Origin: Heracleum sosnowskyi
Taxonomy: Eukaryota; Streptophyta; Magnoliopsida; Apiales; Apiaceae
Assembly (NCBI GenBank): GCA_030848705.1
Contig: CM061245.1
Coordinates: forward strand, 80,463,564-80,527,563
DNA: 64,000 nucleotides
Reading direction: 5' to 3'
In this document: piece after piece, positions 33,099 to 42,702 of the stretch
Position numbering within the stretch: the stretch's first letter is position 1
Layout of the letters: each line of letters opens with the position of its first letter
Translations under genes and position numbers: made by a program
Notes under the pieces: generated by a model
What the model saw: only the letters and a program-made list of their open reading frames with translations
Told to the model about the DNA's origin: nothing
The model's database searches: none

Positions 33099-34484
33099 AC
33101 AACTGGGTAGAGATCATCAGAAGTAGTAGAGCACAATAACTTCTGGCTCTAGCTCTTCTGCTTCAGATGTAGCATTCAGATACTTGTCCTGGTTAAATAG
33201 ATCTTCTCTTTTGTAACCATAGTGATTAGTATGTACCAGAAAGATTAGCTAAACATGAGTATGAAATAGTCTGAATGTAAATTTGAATCAATTAATGGAA
33301 AAAAAATTTGTTTCTTTACATATCAGTTTTATCAATATGGCATAGTAATTGTAAAGTGAAAGAAATGATATAACTGTAAACAATAAACTAACATACTCAG
33401 CAACATTACGAAGCACTATCAGGACTTAACAAATGCACTCTATCTTTTCTCCGTTTAATCATACTTTTTCGAAAAACAAATGGCTAATCTCAAAATTATA
33501 AAATGTCTGAAACAAAGAAATTATTTTAACCATCAGAGATTAAAACAAAATAACCTCGGCGTATTTCACACAATACATCAGTGTTTACCATTTGTCCTTC
33601 TTTGTCAATAAACTCTTTTCTCAATCTGTACAGTTGTGAAAAATGTGTGTGTAGTAGCAGAGTTTACCGAAATCAGTATTTAGATCATCTCAAAGTGCAT
33701 AAAATCCACAAACTAAAGTAGTAAAAACTGGTTGCCTAAACTCTCATGTATAACATAGACACTGATTTTTCTATCTAAACTCTGTATTACTGATATCATT
33801 TCATTTGGATATGTCTTTTATTTTTCACCCCCTTTATTATTATTATTATTATTATTATTTTTTTTTTCCAGTAATTAGTGGTTGGCACTAGTCACCAAAA
33901 ATCAAAGATTTTAGCCCTTATTTCATACAATAAGTTCCTGGATCTTCCTAGGCACAACATGATCTCAAAGGAATTTGTGCTCTGTTTGGCATCTTTTGAT
34001 TTGAGGGTGAATTATTTGCAATAAATAATCAGAGTTTAGACTTTTCATCAGTAATTATAATTAACCTATGAGAGAAGATGCAAACAGCTAATACAGACTC
34101 AGTGTATAGGATCAATAAACTAAGAGATGCTATAAATATAGAGACAGTATCATGCTGTGTTAGCTTACTGCACATATTTGAGATCAGAATCTATCAACTC
34201 TTAAGGATTCACAATTACTTACTGAGAATTATGCTTCATACAAATTTCTTCATTGGTCCAAATGTTTCAGACAAAATTACAATCAGAGTATAACATTAAA
34301 CTGTAACTATCAGAGTATGACCAACAGAGTTTAGCATCAGAGCTTACTTTTAGTATATGACTGACACTTCACAGAGTTTATCATCAGAGTTTAACATGCT
34401 GGTTCACATAACAGTTAACATTTGCAAGGAATCATGAGCATTAAGCAATCAAACATGGATAGATTTTGAGTCTAACCCGTATCT
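33099..34484. other. Non-coding SIRE region between the small ORF and pol
   Basis: AT-rich, with an (ATT)n run at 33837-33861 and a dense cluster of CAGAGTTTA / CAGAGTATA words at about 34030-34400. No supported gene on either strand. Confidence 0.7.
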
Positions 34485-37400
34485 CTAGTCTGAACCAGAG
34501 ATCATTCCAAGTTCATTTACCAATCTTGTAAACGTAGCTTCACTCAAAGGTTTGGTGAAGATATCTGCAAGTTGTTGGTCTGTAGACACAAAATGAAGCT
34601 CAATGTTCCCTTCTTCCACATGTTCTCTGATAAAATGATATCTTATGCTGATGTGCTTGGTCATGGAGTGCTGTACTGGATTACCTGTCATAGCAATAGC
34701 ACTTTGGTTATCACAGAAAATAGGTATTCTAGAGTACCTTAACCCATAATCCAGCAATTGATTCTTCATCCATAAAATCTGTGCACAACAGCTACCAGCT
34801 GCTATATACTCTGCTTCAGCAGTGGATGTGGAAATTGACTTCTGTTTCTTGCTGTACCAAGAAACTAATCTGTCACCTAAAAATTGACAGCTTCCACTTG
34901 TACTTTTTCTGTCTATCTTACAGCCTGCAAAATCTGCATCAGAGTAACCAATTAACTTAAACTCTGATTCTCTAGGATACCACAAACCCAGGGTTATGGT
35001 TCCTTTGAGATATTTGAAGATCCTTTTTACAGCTGTTAGATGAGGCTCTCTGGGATCTGCTTGAAATCTTGCACAAAGACATGTTGCATACATGATATCA
35101 GGTCTACTTGCAGTAAGATACAGTAGAGACCCTATCATTCCTCTGTAGTTAGTCATATCTACTGAGGCTCCTGTGTCTTTGTCAAGCTTCGTTGCTGTAG
35201 CCATGGGAGTTGTAGCAGATGAACTATCAAGCATACCAAATTTCTTTAGAAGATTTCTGGTATACTTTGCTTGATTGATAAAAATCCCATCATCTGTTTG
35301 CTTGACCTGTAAGCCTAGAAAATAACTAAGCTCTCCCATCATGCTCATTTGATACCTGGATTGCATAAGCTTTGCAAACTTCTTACAAAGTTTGTCATTA
35401 GTAGATCCAAAAATAATATCATCTACATAAATTTGAACTAAAAGCAAATCATCACCAGAATTGAAATAAAACAAGGTTTTATCAATTGTACCTCTTGTGA
35501 ACCCACTTTCTAAAAGAAATTGAGCAAGAGTTTCATACCATGCTCTTGGTGCTTGCTTTAGTCCATATAATGCCTTGTCAAGCCTGTAGACATAATCTGG
35601 ATGCTTGGAATCTACAAATCCTGGTGGTTGTTCAACAAACACTTCTTCTTCAAGCTTCCCATTGAGAAAAGCACTTTTTACATCCATCTGAAAGACTTTA
35701 AACTTTTTGTGTGCAGCATAGGCCAGAAAAATTCTTATGGCCTCCAGTCTTGCAACTGGAGCAAAGGTTTCATCATAGTCAATTCCTTCCTGTTGTGAAT
35801 AACCTTTAGCCACAAGTCTAGCCTTGTTTCTTGTAATCACACCTTCACTGTCAGTCTTGTTTCTGAAAACCCACTTTGTACCTACAATTGATCTATTCTT
35901 TGGTCTAGGTACAAGTGTCCAGACTTCATTTCTTTCAAATTCATTTAACTCTTCTTGCATTGCTGTAATCCAATTAGCATCTTGAAGAGCTTCCTCCACT
36001 TTCTTTGGTTCTGTTTGAGACAAGAAAGCATGATACAGACACTCATTGTTTGTTGCACTTCTAGTTCTCACACTAGCATCAGGATCTCCAATTATGAGAT
36101 CAGGTGTGTGTGCCTGTGTCCACTTTCTGGCTGTTGGTAAGTGGTTTCTTGCATCATTATTGAATCCTCCCCCTTGATCCATGCTCTCCTGATTCATATG
36201 TTGACTTTCTGCATTATCTGAGGCTCCCCCTGAGTTGGATGGCTCAGTGTTTGAGCTGTCAGAGTTTGAATCAGTTTCCTCAACTGACTCACTTGCTGTG
36301 TTTTGTTGAGCTTCTTCACGCTCCCCCTCAACTGGTTCACTATTTTGTTCAACTCGAGAGTTTTCAGTTTCTCCAGTATTTATCAGTAGAGGTTCAGAGT
36401 ATGCTTCGTCAGAGTTTGTCAAACCTGCTTCATCAGAGTTTATATCATCAGAGAATAGATCTTCATTTTCAAAACGTAGTTGATCATATCCATCCTTGTC
36501 TTCAAGTCCAATTATTTTCTTGTCATCAAATGACACATGTATGGATTCCATGATCACCTTCGTTCTCAGATTGTAAACTCTGAATGCTTTTGTTGACAAT
36601 GGATAGCCGACAAAGATTCCTTCATCATCTTTTAACTCGAACTTGGTCAACTGTTCAGGATGAGTCTTCAACACAAAGCATTTGCATCCAAATATATGAA
36701 AATATTTCAAATTTGGCTTCTTGTTTTTCACCATCTCATATGGTGTTTTTCCATGTTTGTTGATCAGAGTTGCATTTTGAGTAAAACAAGCAGTTTGAAC
36801 AGCTTCTGCCCAGAAATAAGTTGGCAATTTTGCTTCATCAAGCATAGTTCTGGCAGCTTCAACTAAGGTTCTGTTCTTTCTTTCAACTACACCATTTTGC
36901 TGTGGAGTTCCAGGTGCAGAAAATTCTTGTTTGACTCCTCTTTCCTTGCAGAAAGCTTCCATGATTGAGTTTCTGAATTCAGTTCCATTATCACTCCTTA
37001 TTATTTTGACTTTGTGCTGTGATCCTTTATCCAGTAGATTTACATGATCCATCAACGTTTGAGCAGTTTCATCCTTCTTTGACAAGAAATACACCCATGT
37101 ATATCTAGTATATTCATCAACAATTACTAGAGCATATTTCTTTCTGCCCATGGACATTACATTCACTGGTCCAAAGAGATCAACATGTAGAAGATGATAA
37201 GGTTCCACTACTGAAGATTCAGATTTGCTCTTGAAAGATGACTTCCTTTGCTTGGCCTTTTGACAAGAATCACATAGACCATCTAGATTGAGTATTGATT
37301 TTGGAAGTCCTCTTACAAGATCCTTTCTTATAAGCTCATTGATGTTGTTCAAATTGAGATGAGAGAGCTTCTTGTGCCAATTCCAACTCTCTTCATTTGA

Positions 37401-37799
37401 CATTTTTGCAGTCAGACACACTGTTTTTCCATCAGAGTTTGTTACCAAACTTGCTTCATAAATATTGTTGCGCCTGTGTCCAACTAGAACAACTTTCCCA
37501 GTAGATTTACTGATAACTTCACAGTATTCACTATGAAAATCTACATGGTTTCCTCTGTCACAGATTTGACTCACAGATAACAGATTATGCTTGAGTCCTG
37601 AGACTAGAGCTACATTAGTGATGATGACACTTCCAAGATTAATATTGCCATATCCCAGAGTGTGTCCTATGTTGCCATCTCCATAGGAAACTTTTGGGCC
37701 AGCCTTCTCCTCAAAGTCTGATAGCAGGGCTTTATTTCCAGTCATATGTCCTGAGCATCCACTGTCTAAGATAAGTGTGCTCTCTATTATACCCTGCAA
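34485..37799 (-). CDS. SIRE pol: protease, integrase, reverse transcriptase, RNase H
   Basis: 1104 residues without interruption. Protease has LDSGCSGHMTG near residue 12. The integrase zinc site is HKKLSHLN ... CDSCQKAK, with the catalytic core at HVDLFGPV (~203), SDNGTEF (~267) and QQNGVVERKNR (~305). Reverse transcriptase has WVFRNKTD, MDVKSAFLNG, YGLKQAPRAWY and YVDDIIFGST (~790). RNase H has GYSDADFAGCKID, STAEAEYIAAG and CDNQSAIAM. Every catalytic residue expected is present. The frame differs from gag and starts 13 bases after the gag stop. A TTGTGATTGCAG just upstream could be a splice acceptor, or expression may use another recoding route. Confidence 0.95.
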   Translation of the reverse strand: MQGIIESTLILDSGCSGHMTGNKALLSDFEEKAGPKVSYGDGNIGHTLGYGNINLGSVIITNVALVSGLKHNLLSVSQICDRGNHVDFHSEYCEVISKSTGKVVLVGHRRNNIYEASLVTNSDGKTVCLTAKMSNEESWNWHKKLSHLNLNNINELIRKDLVRGLPKSILNLDGLCDSCQKAKQRKSSFKSKSESSVVEPYHLLHVDLFGPVNVMSMGRKKYALVIVDEYTRYTWVYFLSKKDETAQTLMDHVNLLDKGSQHKVKIIRSDNGTEFRNSIMEAFCKERGVKQEFSAPGTPQQNGVVERKNRTLVEAARTMLDEAKLPTYFWAEAVQTACFTQNATLINKHGKTPYEMVKNKKPNLKYFHIFGCKCFVLKTHPEQLTKFELKDDEGIFVGYPLSTKAFRVYNLRTKVIMESIHVSFDDKKIIGLEDKDGYDQLRFENEDLFSDDINSDEAGLTNSDEAYSEPLLINTGETENSRVEQNSEPVEGEREEAQQNTASESVEETDSNSDSSNTEPSNSGGASDNAESQHMNQESMDQGGGFNNDARNHLPTARKWTQAHTPDLIIGDPDASVRTRSATNNECLYHAFLSQTEPKKVEEALQDANWITAMQEELNEFERNEVWTLVPRPKNRSIVGTKWVFRNKTDSEGVITRNKARLVAKGYSQQEGIDYDETFAPVARLEAIRIFLAYAAHKKFKVFQMDVKSAFLNGKLEEEVFVEQPPGFVDSKHPDYVYRLDKALYGLKQAPRAWYETLAQFLLESGFTRGTIDKTLFYFNSGDDLLLVQIYVDDIIFGSTNDKLCKKFAKLMQSRYQMSMMGELSYFLGLQVKQTDDGIFINQAKYTRNLLKKFGMLDSSSATTPMATATKLDKDTGASVDMTNYRGMIGSLLYLTASRPDIMYATCLCARFQADPREPHLTAVKRIFKYLKGTITLGLWYPRESEFKLIGYSDADFAGCKIDRKSTSGSCQFLGDRLVSWYSKKQKSISTSTAEAEYIAAGSCCAQILWMKNQLLDYGLRYSRIPIFCDNQSAIAMTGNPVQHSMTKHISIRYHFIREHVEEGNIELHFVSTDQQLADIFTKPLSEATFTRLVNELGMISGSD

Positions 37800-37812
37800 T
37801 CACAAACAAACA

Positions 37813-40143
37813 CTAAGTGTTAGTTTTGAGGATCCAGACTTGCTTGGATCCTTTGTCTTTCTTAACAGTGTTAGTTTTTGCAGCGGAATTAGCATTATCA
37901 GAGTTTAAACTAACATTGTCAGATTTTACACTAGCAGAGTTTGCTCTAACCCATTTCAAGTTGGGTTTTAGCTCATAATAGTTATGATAAATTGCATGAT
38001 AACTCTTACATGTGTAAATAGAATGCCAGGTGCTCCCACAATGTTTGCATAAAGTCTGTGGTCTTACTCTAACATAATCATTCTTTACTTCTGAAGTAGA
38101 AGATATAGAATTAATATGTTTGTTCTTAGTGCAAAATCTAGCAAGATGATTAGAACTACCACAATTATAACATGTTTTTCTTGAGGCACTAGCATTAGGC
38201 ATATGATTATTTCTATTATTTATGCCTACTTTTCCATTCCTATTTCTCTTGGACCCTTTAGGTTTCATGGCAGACTTAACCTCTTTGAGCTTATGTTTAA
38301 ACTGTTTTCCTGTCATTAAACCAACATTAACCTGCTTCTCACAGATTTTAATTGGTTCTTTAACAGCTTCTAGCTCAACAAGCTTCTCTGTTTTAGATTC
38401 AATATCTGCTTGTTCAACACAAGTTTCAACTGGCTCCATAGCAGCTTCTTTCACAACTACAGATTTTAGCTTGGTGGATTCTGGAACAAATATCACAGGT
38501 TTAAGTTGTGGTTTAACCTTAACTTTGTCTTTAAACCTAAGTTCATCATTTTCACAATAACCTAAACCTACAGAATCAGTCTGAAACACTTGATGAGTGT
38601 CTCTTCCAGAATCTGTCCAAGTCTTGATTATTTTTCTTTCTTTTTCTAAATCAGATTCTAGTTGCTTATACCTTTTAAGCAACTCCTGTTCAACATAAAC
38701 AGCATCATCTCTTTCTTTTTGAATCTGATTCATATTCTCAAGTTCTCTTTCAAGAAACTTGTTTCTATCTTTAAGACTAAGATTCTCAGATTTAATTCTT
38801 TCATTCTCTAAAGTCTGATCCCTATAGCTAACATGAACACTTTTCAGATATACTCTTAACTCAGATATATTATCAGTATCATAAGCATAAGTAGTTAGGG
38901 GTACCTTATTTTCAGAAGATTCAGTCTCATCTCTGACAGTTGCCATAAGAGCATAGTTTTCTCCATCATCAGAATCTGAAGTATCTGCCCAGTCTTTGCC
39001 TTTAGAGATGAGTGCTTTCTCAGATTTGCCTTTCTTGCACTCTGGAGCATAATGACCCATCTCCTTACACTTGTAGCACTGGATTTGAGACTTATCCTTC
39101 TTGCCAGACTTGGTCTCCTTTCCATCAGACTTTCTGAAACTTCTCCTTTCAGAGTTTGAATCTTTCCTTGAGAATCTCTTTCCTTTCTTGAAGTTCTTGA
39201 ATCCCATCTTCTTAAAGGTCTTCACCATCAATGCAGCCATTTGCATCAACTCCTCTTCATCATCCTCAGAGTCAGAAGCTTCATCAGAGTTTAAGTCATC
39301 ATCAGAGTTTGATGACTCACTTTCAGATTTAATAACTAAAGCCTTTCCCTTGGCTTTCTTCCTTGATGATTCCTTCTTGATGGGCTTCTCTTCGACTTTG
39401 AGAGCAACAGATTTTGTTTTCTTGCTTGACCTCCTGTTTCTTTGTTCTATCTCAAGTTCATGAGTCTTTAACAATCCATAAATCTCATCAAGATCTGTAT
39501 CAGCAAGATCATAATTATCTCTGATTGTTGTTGCCTTTAAATCCCACTTTTCAGGTAAAGATAACAGAAACTTGAGATTTGACTCTTCAAGTTCATATTC
39601 CTTATCTACCAGAGACAGATCATTCAACAGTTTGCAAAATCTGTCATAAGTCTCAGTCAAGGTTTCATTAGTTCTTGAATCAAAGTGCTCATACTCCTGT
39701 GTGAGTATTGTTTTTCTGTTCTTCTTAATAGCACCTGTTCCCTGGCATCTGACTTCTAAAGCATCCCATATCTCTTTGGCAGTTTTGCAGCCAATTACTC
39801 TGTTAGACATTACATTATCTAAAGCACTGTGGAGAAGATGTCTAACCTTTGCATCCTTTGCTATTGATGAGATATTCTCAGGAGTCATATCTTTCTTTTC
39901 CTTTGGAACAGTCTTTTGTGCTTGACCATCAACAACAGGGGATAATTTAGTTGGCATATGAGGACCATCATTAATTCTGTCAAGGTATTCTGGATCTGTA
40001 GCCTCCAGAAACATGGTCATCTTCACCTTCCAAATCGGATACTCTACTGGCCTGAGTATTGGAACCCTGATTGTTTCATATCGACTCACAGAATTGGGCT
40101 TAACCTGTTCAGCCTTAGGAGCAGTTTGGTTTTCTTCAGACAT
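37813..40143 (-). CDS. SIRE gag
   Basis: 776 residues. It starts MSEENQTAPKAEQ and contains a copia gag core (YPIWKVKMTMFLEATDPEY, AKEIWDALEVRCQG, LSLPEKWDLKATTI). An acidic Ser-rich stretch with repeated NSD follows, then a CCHC zinc knuckle CYKCKEMGHYAPEC near residue 355 and a coiled coil at about 440-520. Two more Cys/His clusters (CYNCGSSNHLARFC near 657 and CKHCGSTWHSIYTC near 698) are followed by a basic C-terminus. Three zinc-binding motifs in one copia gag are more than the usual one, though extra ones are known in SIRE. The frame is open and ends just before pol. Confidence 0.93.
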   Translation of the reverse strand: MSEENQTAPKAEQVKPNSVSRYETIRVPILRPVEYPIWKVKMTMFLEATDPEYLDRINDGPHMPTKLSPVVDGQAQKTVPKEKKDMTPENISSIAKDAKVRHLLHSALDNVMSNRVIGCKTAKEIWDALEVRCQGTGAIKKNRKTILTQEYEHFDSRTNETLTETYDRFCKLLNDLSLVDKEYELEESNLKFLLSLPEKWDLKATTIRDNYDLADTDLDEIYGLLKTHELEIEQRNRRSSKKTKSVALKVEEKPIKKESSRKKAKGKALVIKSESESSNSDDDLNSDEASDSEDDEEELMQMAALMVKTFKKMGFKNFKKGKRFSRKDSNSERRSFRKSDGKETKSGKKDKSQIQCYKCKEMGHYAPECKKGKSEKALISKGKDWADTSDSDDGENYALMATVRDETESSENKVPLTTYAYDTDNISELRVYLKSVHVSYRDQTLENERIKSENLSLKDRNKFLERELENMNQIQKERDDAVYVEQELLKRYKQLESDLEKERKIIKTWTDSGRDTHQVFQTDSVGLGYCENDELRFKDKVKVKPQLKPVIFVPESTKLKSVVVKEAAMEPVETCVEQADIESKTEKLVELEAVKEPIKICEKQVNVGLMTGKQFKHKLKEVKSAMKPKGSKRNRNGKVGINNRNNHMPNASASRKTCYNCGSSNHLARFCTKNKHINSISSTSEVKNDYVRVRPQTLCKHCGSTWHSIYTCKSYHAIYHNYYELKPNLKWVRANSASVKSDNVSLNSDNANSAAKTNTVKKDKGSKQVWILKTNT

Positions 40144-40192
40144 GATTAATACTGTGTTTGAATCGTAAAACTGTATATATTAAACAGCCTTG

Positions 40193-40204
40193 GCTCTGAT
40201 ACCA
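40193..40204 (-). other. SIRE primer binding site (initiator tRNA-Met)
   Basis: On the minus strand TGGTATCAGAGC lies two bases after the 5' LTR. This is the standard plant copia primer site. Confidence 0.92.
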
Positions 40205-40206
40205 AT

Positions 40207-40754
40207 TGTTAGGCCGAATACACAATATAATCAAGTATGTATGAGAATAACGATAATTAAGAACACTGTTTATGAATCAATAAACTGTATTTATAATAAC
40301 AGCTTCTCTCTTTATGATGTTAATGAATCACAAAGAGCTTCTAGGTTACAAGAATAATATATCAATATTCGTGCGTCCCTTCTAGGGATAACCTATCTGT
40401 GTTTATATAGTACACAGCTACATACAATCCTTATCTAATTGATATTCCTACAAGTTAGCTATACAAAACTTATCAATTAAGGATTGCTTCTTATCTTCCA
40501 TTCTGTTTCCTTAGCTGTATCAATATATTCTGCTTCTTTCCATCTTCAGAATATATTGCTTCTAGAATCTTCAATTCAGCACCGACAGCTAATTCAACTA
40601 TCACCCTGTCAGACTTTAAATAAACTCTGACCGGCTTCAATTAAACTCTTCACCCTGTCAGAGTTTAACTAAACTCTGACTGGCTTCTGATAAACTCTTG
40701 TCAGTACCTGTTGCTTAAACACTGATAAACAAACATTAGCAATTATATCTAACA
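40207..40754 (-). repeat. SIRE 5' LTR (right)
   Basis: 548 bp, no difference found from 27886-28433. A minus-strand TATATAAA (40402-40409) is the likely core promoter for gag-pol. Confidence 0.95.
40402..40409 (-). promoter_or_regulatory. SIRE LTR TATA box
   Basis: Minus strand TATATAAA within ACTATATAAACACAG, mid-LTR. Confidence 0.7.
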
Positions 40755-40758
40755 GTTA

Positions 40759-41013
40759 TCATGTGGCAGCTTCATCTCCATCTGCAGCAGCCTCATCATC
40801 GTCTGAATCCACCTGATCTTCTCCATTCTCCTCATCTTCGTCGTCCTCATCATCATCTGCATCAACCTCATCATCGGAACTTTCAGCACACAATTCTTCC
40901 ACATTGACATTCAAAGTGGGATTCATTTCAGCCAAACTCGTGTATGAGTTTCTTAGAGGGTTGATCCTTCTTTTCCCGAGTGTTCTTGAGCCTTTGAGCC
41001 TTCCTCTTCGCAT
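40759..41013 (-). pseudogene. Acidic C-terminal tail of a CACTA-borne protein
   Basis: The minus frame reads MNPTLNVNVEELCAESSDDE, then an Asp/Glu-rich tail and a stop. The same sequence is duplicated at 26100-26260. It overlaps the Tat gag frame in a different register only at its start, and lies inside the CACTA fragment (40760-40951). It is probably the 3' end of a gene carried by that transposon; the family is not identified. Confidence 0.5.
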
Positions 41014-41137
41014 TCTTGATTGAATTATGTTCGACCTTAGCCAGCCGGGCGTTCATAGTTTTGAATTGAAGCTCGATCCCCTCGAGGTAAACTAGGATCT
41101 TCTTGCCATCCAGTGTAACTAGTGCGACTTGAGGCAT
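40952..41137 (-). pseudogene. Tat gag N-terminus
   Basis: ATG at 41137, about 140 bases after the primer site. It reads MPQVALVTLDGKKILVYLEG and a basic helix (KNAKRKAQRLKN) to QPSK, where the CACTA fragment interrupts it at the AAG duplication (CTT on plus, 40952-40954). The continuation is at 27127 on the far side of the CACTA and SIRE insertions. Confidence 0.7.
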
Positions 41138-41277
41138 GACAGGGGTGGTTTTGCTTGGTCCTCCCTCTCCGTGGGGTGGTGGATCCGTTCTTGTTCCTTG
41201 TGGTGTGGCATCCTTGTTGTGCTCAATCTCCTTATCACTATGTTTGTTGTTCTCCTTAAGATGTAGTGCTCAATGAG

Positions 41278-41296
41278 CCCCCTCCTTCTAGCGCCA
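41278..41296 (-). other. Tat primer binding site
   Basis: On the minus strand TGGCGCTAGAAGGAGGGGG follows the 5' LTR after two bases. The matching tRNA was not determined. Confidence 0.7.
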
Positions 41297-41298
41297 AT

Positions 41299-42178
41299 TG
41301 TTGTAAGGAGAATTTCGTACAATAGTGTGTTGGAGGTTTATGGAAAGTGGTGGTTGGACTTGTATGATGACTCCTCAGAAAATTGAATAGAGAATGAGTT
41401 CTTTCTCTTGCTCTTTGCCGAGTGTCAATTGTGTATCATAAAAGGTGTCTACGTACCCCTTATATAGGGATCAAGCCTCACGTAGTTCTTGGAAAACAAG
41501 TCATTAGATAAGCTCATTCAGTCCAAGCCCATAAATAGTCAAAGTTTATCCATCCAATGTTCCCATAAATAGTTCAAGGATTACCAATCCACCTCACATT
41601 CCCATAAATAGTTCAAGGATTACCAATCCACCTCACGTTCCCATAAATAGTCCGGTCTTCACACGTTTTCCTACAATCTCGCGGCATCTCCGCATTTCTT
41701 TCCATGATTGTAGGTCTGTCCCGTGTCAACCAAGAAACATCCATTACCTAAATAGGAATTACCATATTTTGGGCTTCATCCATGGTGCTAGCTGGCCAGG
41801 CTCGCACCGCATAAGTCAATACAAAAAAAATACACAATTTAAAGGTTACCTTTTCATAGTTAAGCGGTGCGGGTTCACCTGTGTTCAATCATTCCTATTT
41901 CTCATAAGTAGTGCGAGCCCATTATTTCACAACGTGAGAGCCCGTAATATTATGGTGCGAGCTCAACATGGTGAGTGCCCAGCTCATTATGATAAGAACT
42001 TCGCGCGAGCCCTTATTAAGGTGAGAGCTCATAAGAAGAAGAGTCCATCATACTTAGAAGAATCATCTTGAAACTTATGGTGCGAGCCTAAGCCCAGGCA
42101 GTACCAATATAACTCCATTTTAGGCCCAAATCATTTATGGACCTGTTTAGGGCCCATTATCGAAAATCTAGTATAACA
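41299..42178 (-). repeat. Tat 5' LTR (right copy)
   Basis: Ends TGTTGTAAGGAG and CTAGTATAACA, 880 bp. A minus-strand TATATAAG at 41459-41466 is the likely TATA box. Confidence 0.92.
41459..41466 (-). promoter_or_regulatory. Tat LTR TATA box
   Basis: TATATAAG on the minus strand in CCCTATATAAGGGG. Confidence 0.65.
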
Positions 42179-42183
42179 CTTAG

Positions 42184-42403
42184 CACCTAATCTCTTTCAT
42201 CATCGTTATCTTTGCATAAAAGAACAAGAAGATTAAAGTGAATGACTTCAATACCTTTCCACCTAACAAGATATCGCTTATTCAAAATCTTCACAGTAAA
42301 TTCTAGGATTCGTTTGACCACCACTTTCGACTCGAAGACATATACTGGTATAAGATTACTTGGGTGTTTGAAAATTTGAGCTTGGAGAAAAAGTTAGAGA
42401 TTT
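42184..42403. other. Short flank between Tat and the Ale copia
   Basis: The pre-insertion sequence continues at 51046. Its last five bases (GATTT) are the copia target duplication. No gene seen. Confidence 0.6.
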
Positions 42404-42695
42404 TGAAAACATTTATAAAAAAATAGATTTGAAATAACAGTTTGATAGAAACTGAGTTCTTTCATTCATTCTTTCTTAAATGATAAAGTGCTCCTCTGTT
42501 CCTTTTTAATCCAGCCTTCACCTCCAAACAAGATTGGATTGCTGTCACTCTAGAACCATCCTAGAAGAGACAAAATAACTATCTAGACAAAAGACATTAA
42601 CATCTATTACAGTAATAGAGCTCACAGGTGCTCAGAGTTTGTTACTATAACTAGGACATGGGCCTATAATTAGACATGGGCCTTGGACTTTAACA
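42404..42695 (-). repeat. Ale copia 3' LTR (left)
   Basis: TGAAAACATTTATAAA ... GGACTTTAACA, followed by the polypurine tract complement CTCCCCCTCAAG. Confidence 0.88.
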
Positions 42696-42702
42696 CTCCC
42701 CC

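Larger units (their letters stand above)
27886..40754 (-). mobile_element. Intact SIRE-lineage Ty1/copia element
   Basis: The two 548-bp LTRs (27886-28433, 40207-40754) look identical and are flanked by GTTAT (27881-27885, 40755-40759). Minus-strand order: LTR, initiator-Met primer site, gag (776 aa), pol (1104 aa), a long non-coding region with a small ORF on the opposite strand, ORF3 (1207 aa), polypurine tract, LTR. All three main frames are open. Identical LTRs and intact frames make it the youngest element in the window and possibly capable of movement. Confidence 0.95.
7327..42178 (-). mobile_element. Ty3/gypsy Tat-lineage retrotransposon with nested insertions
   Basis: The LTRs at 7327-8205 and 41299-42178 are the same family, differing at about 23 of 880 positions by eye. 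The element is flanked by CTTAG at 7322-7326 and 42179-42183. The order on the minus strand is 5' LTR, primer site, gag, protease, RT, RNase H, integrase, then an extra gene in the opposite direction next to the 3' LTR. An additional ORF, sometimes antisense, is a known feature of Tat-lineage elements. The element is 34.9 kb because it contains an Athila element, a SIRE element, a CACTA fragment and a tandem duplication; without them it would be roughly 12-13 kb. It is dead: stops, frameshifts and two deletions break gag-pol. Confidence 0.9.
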
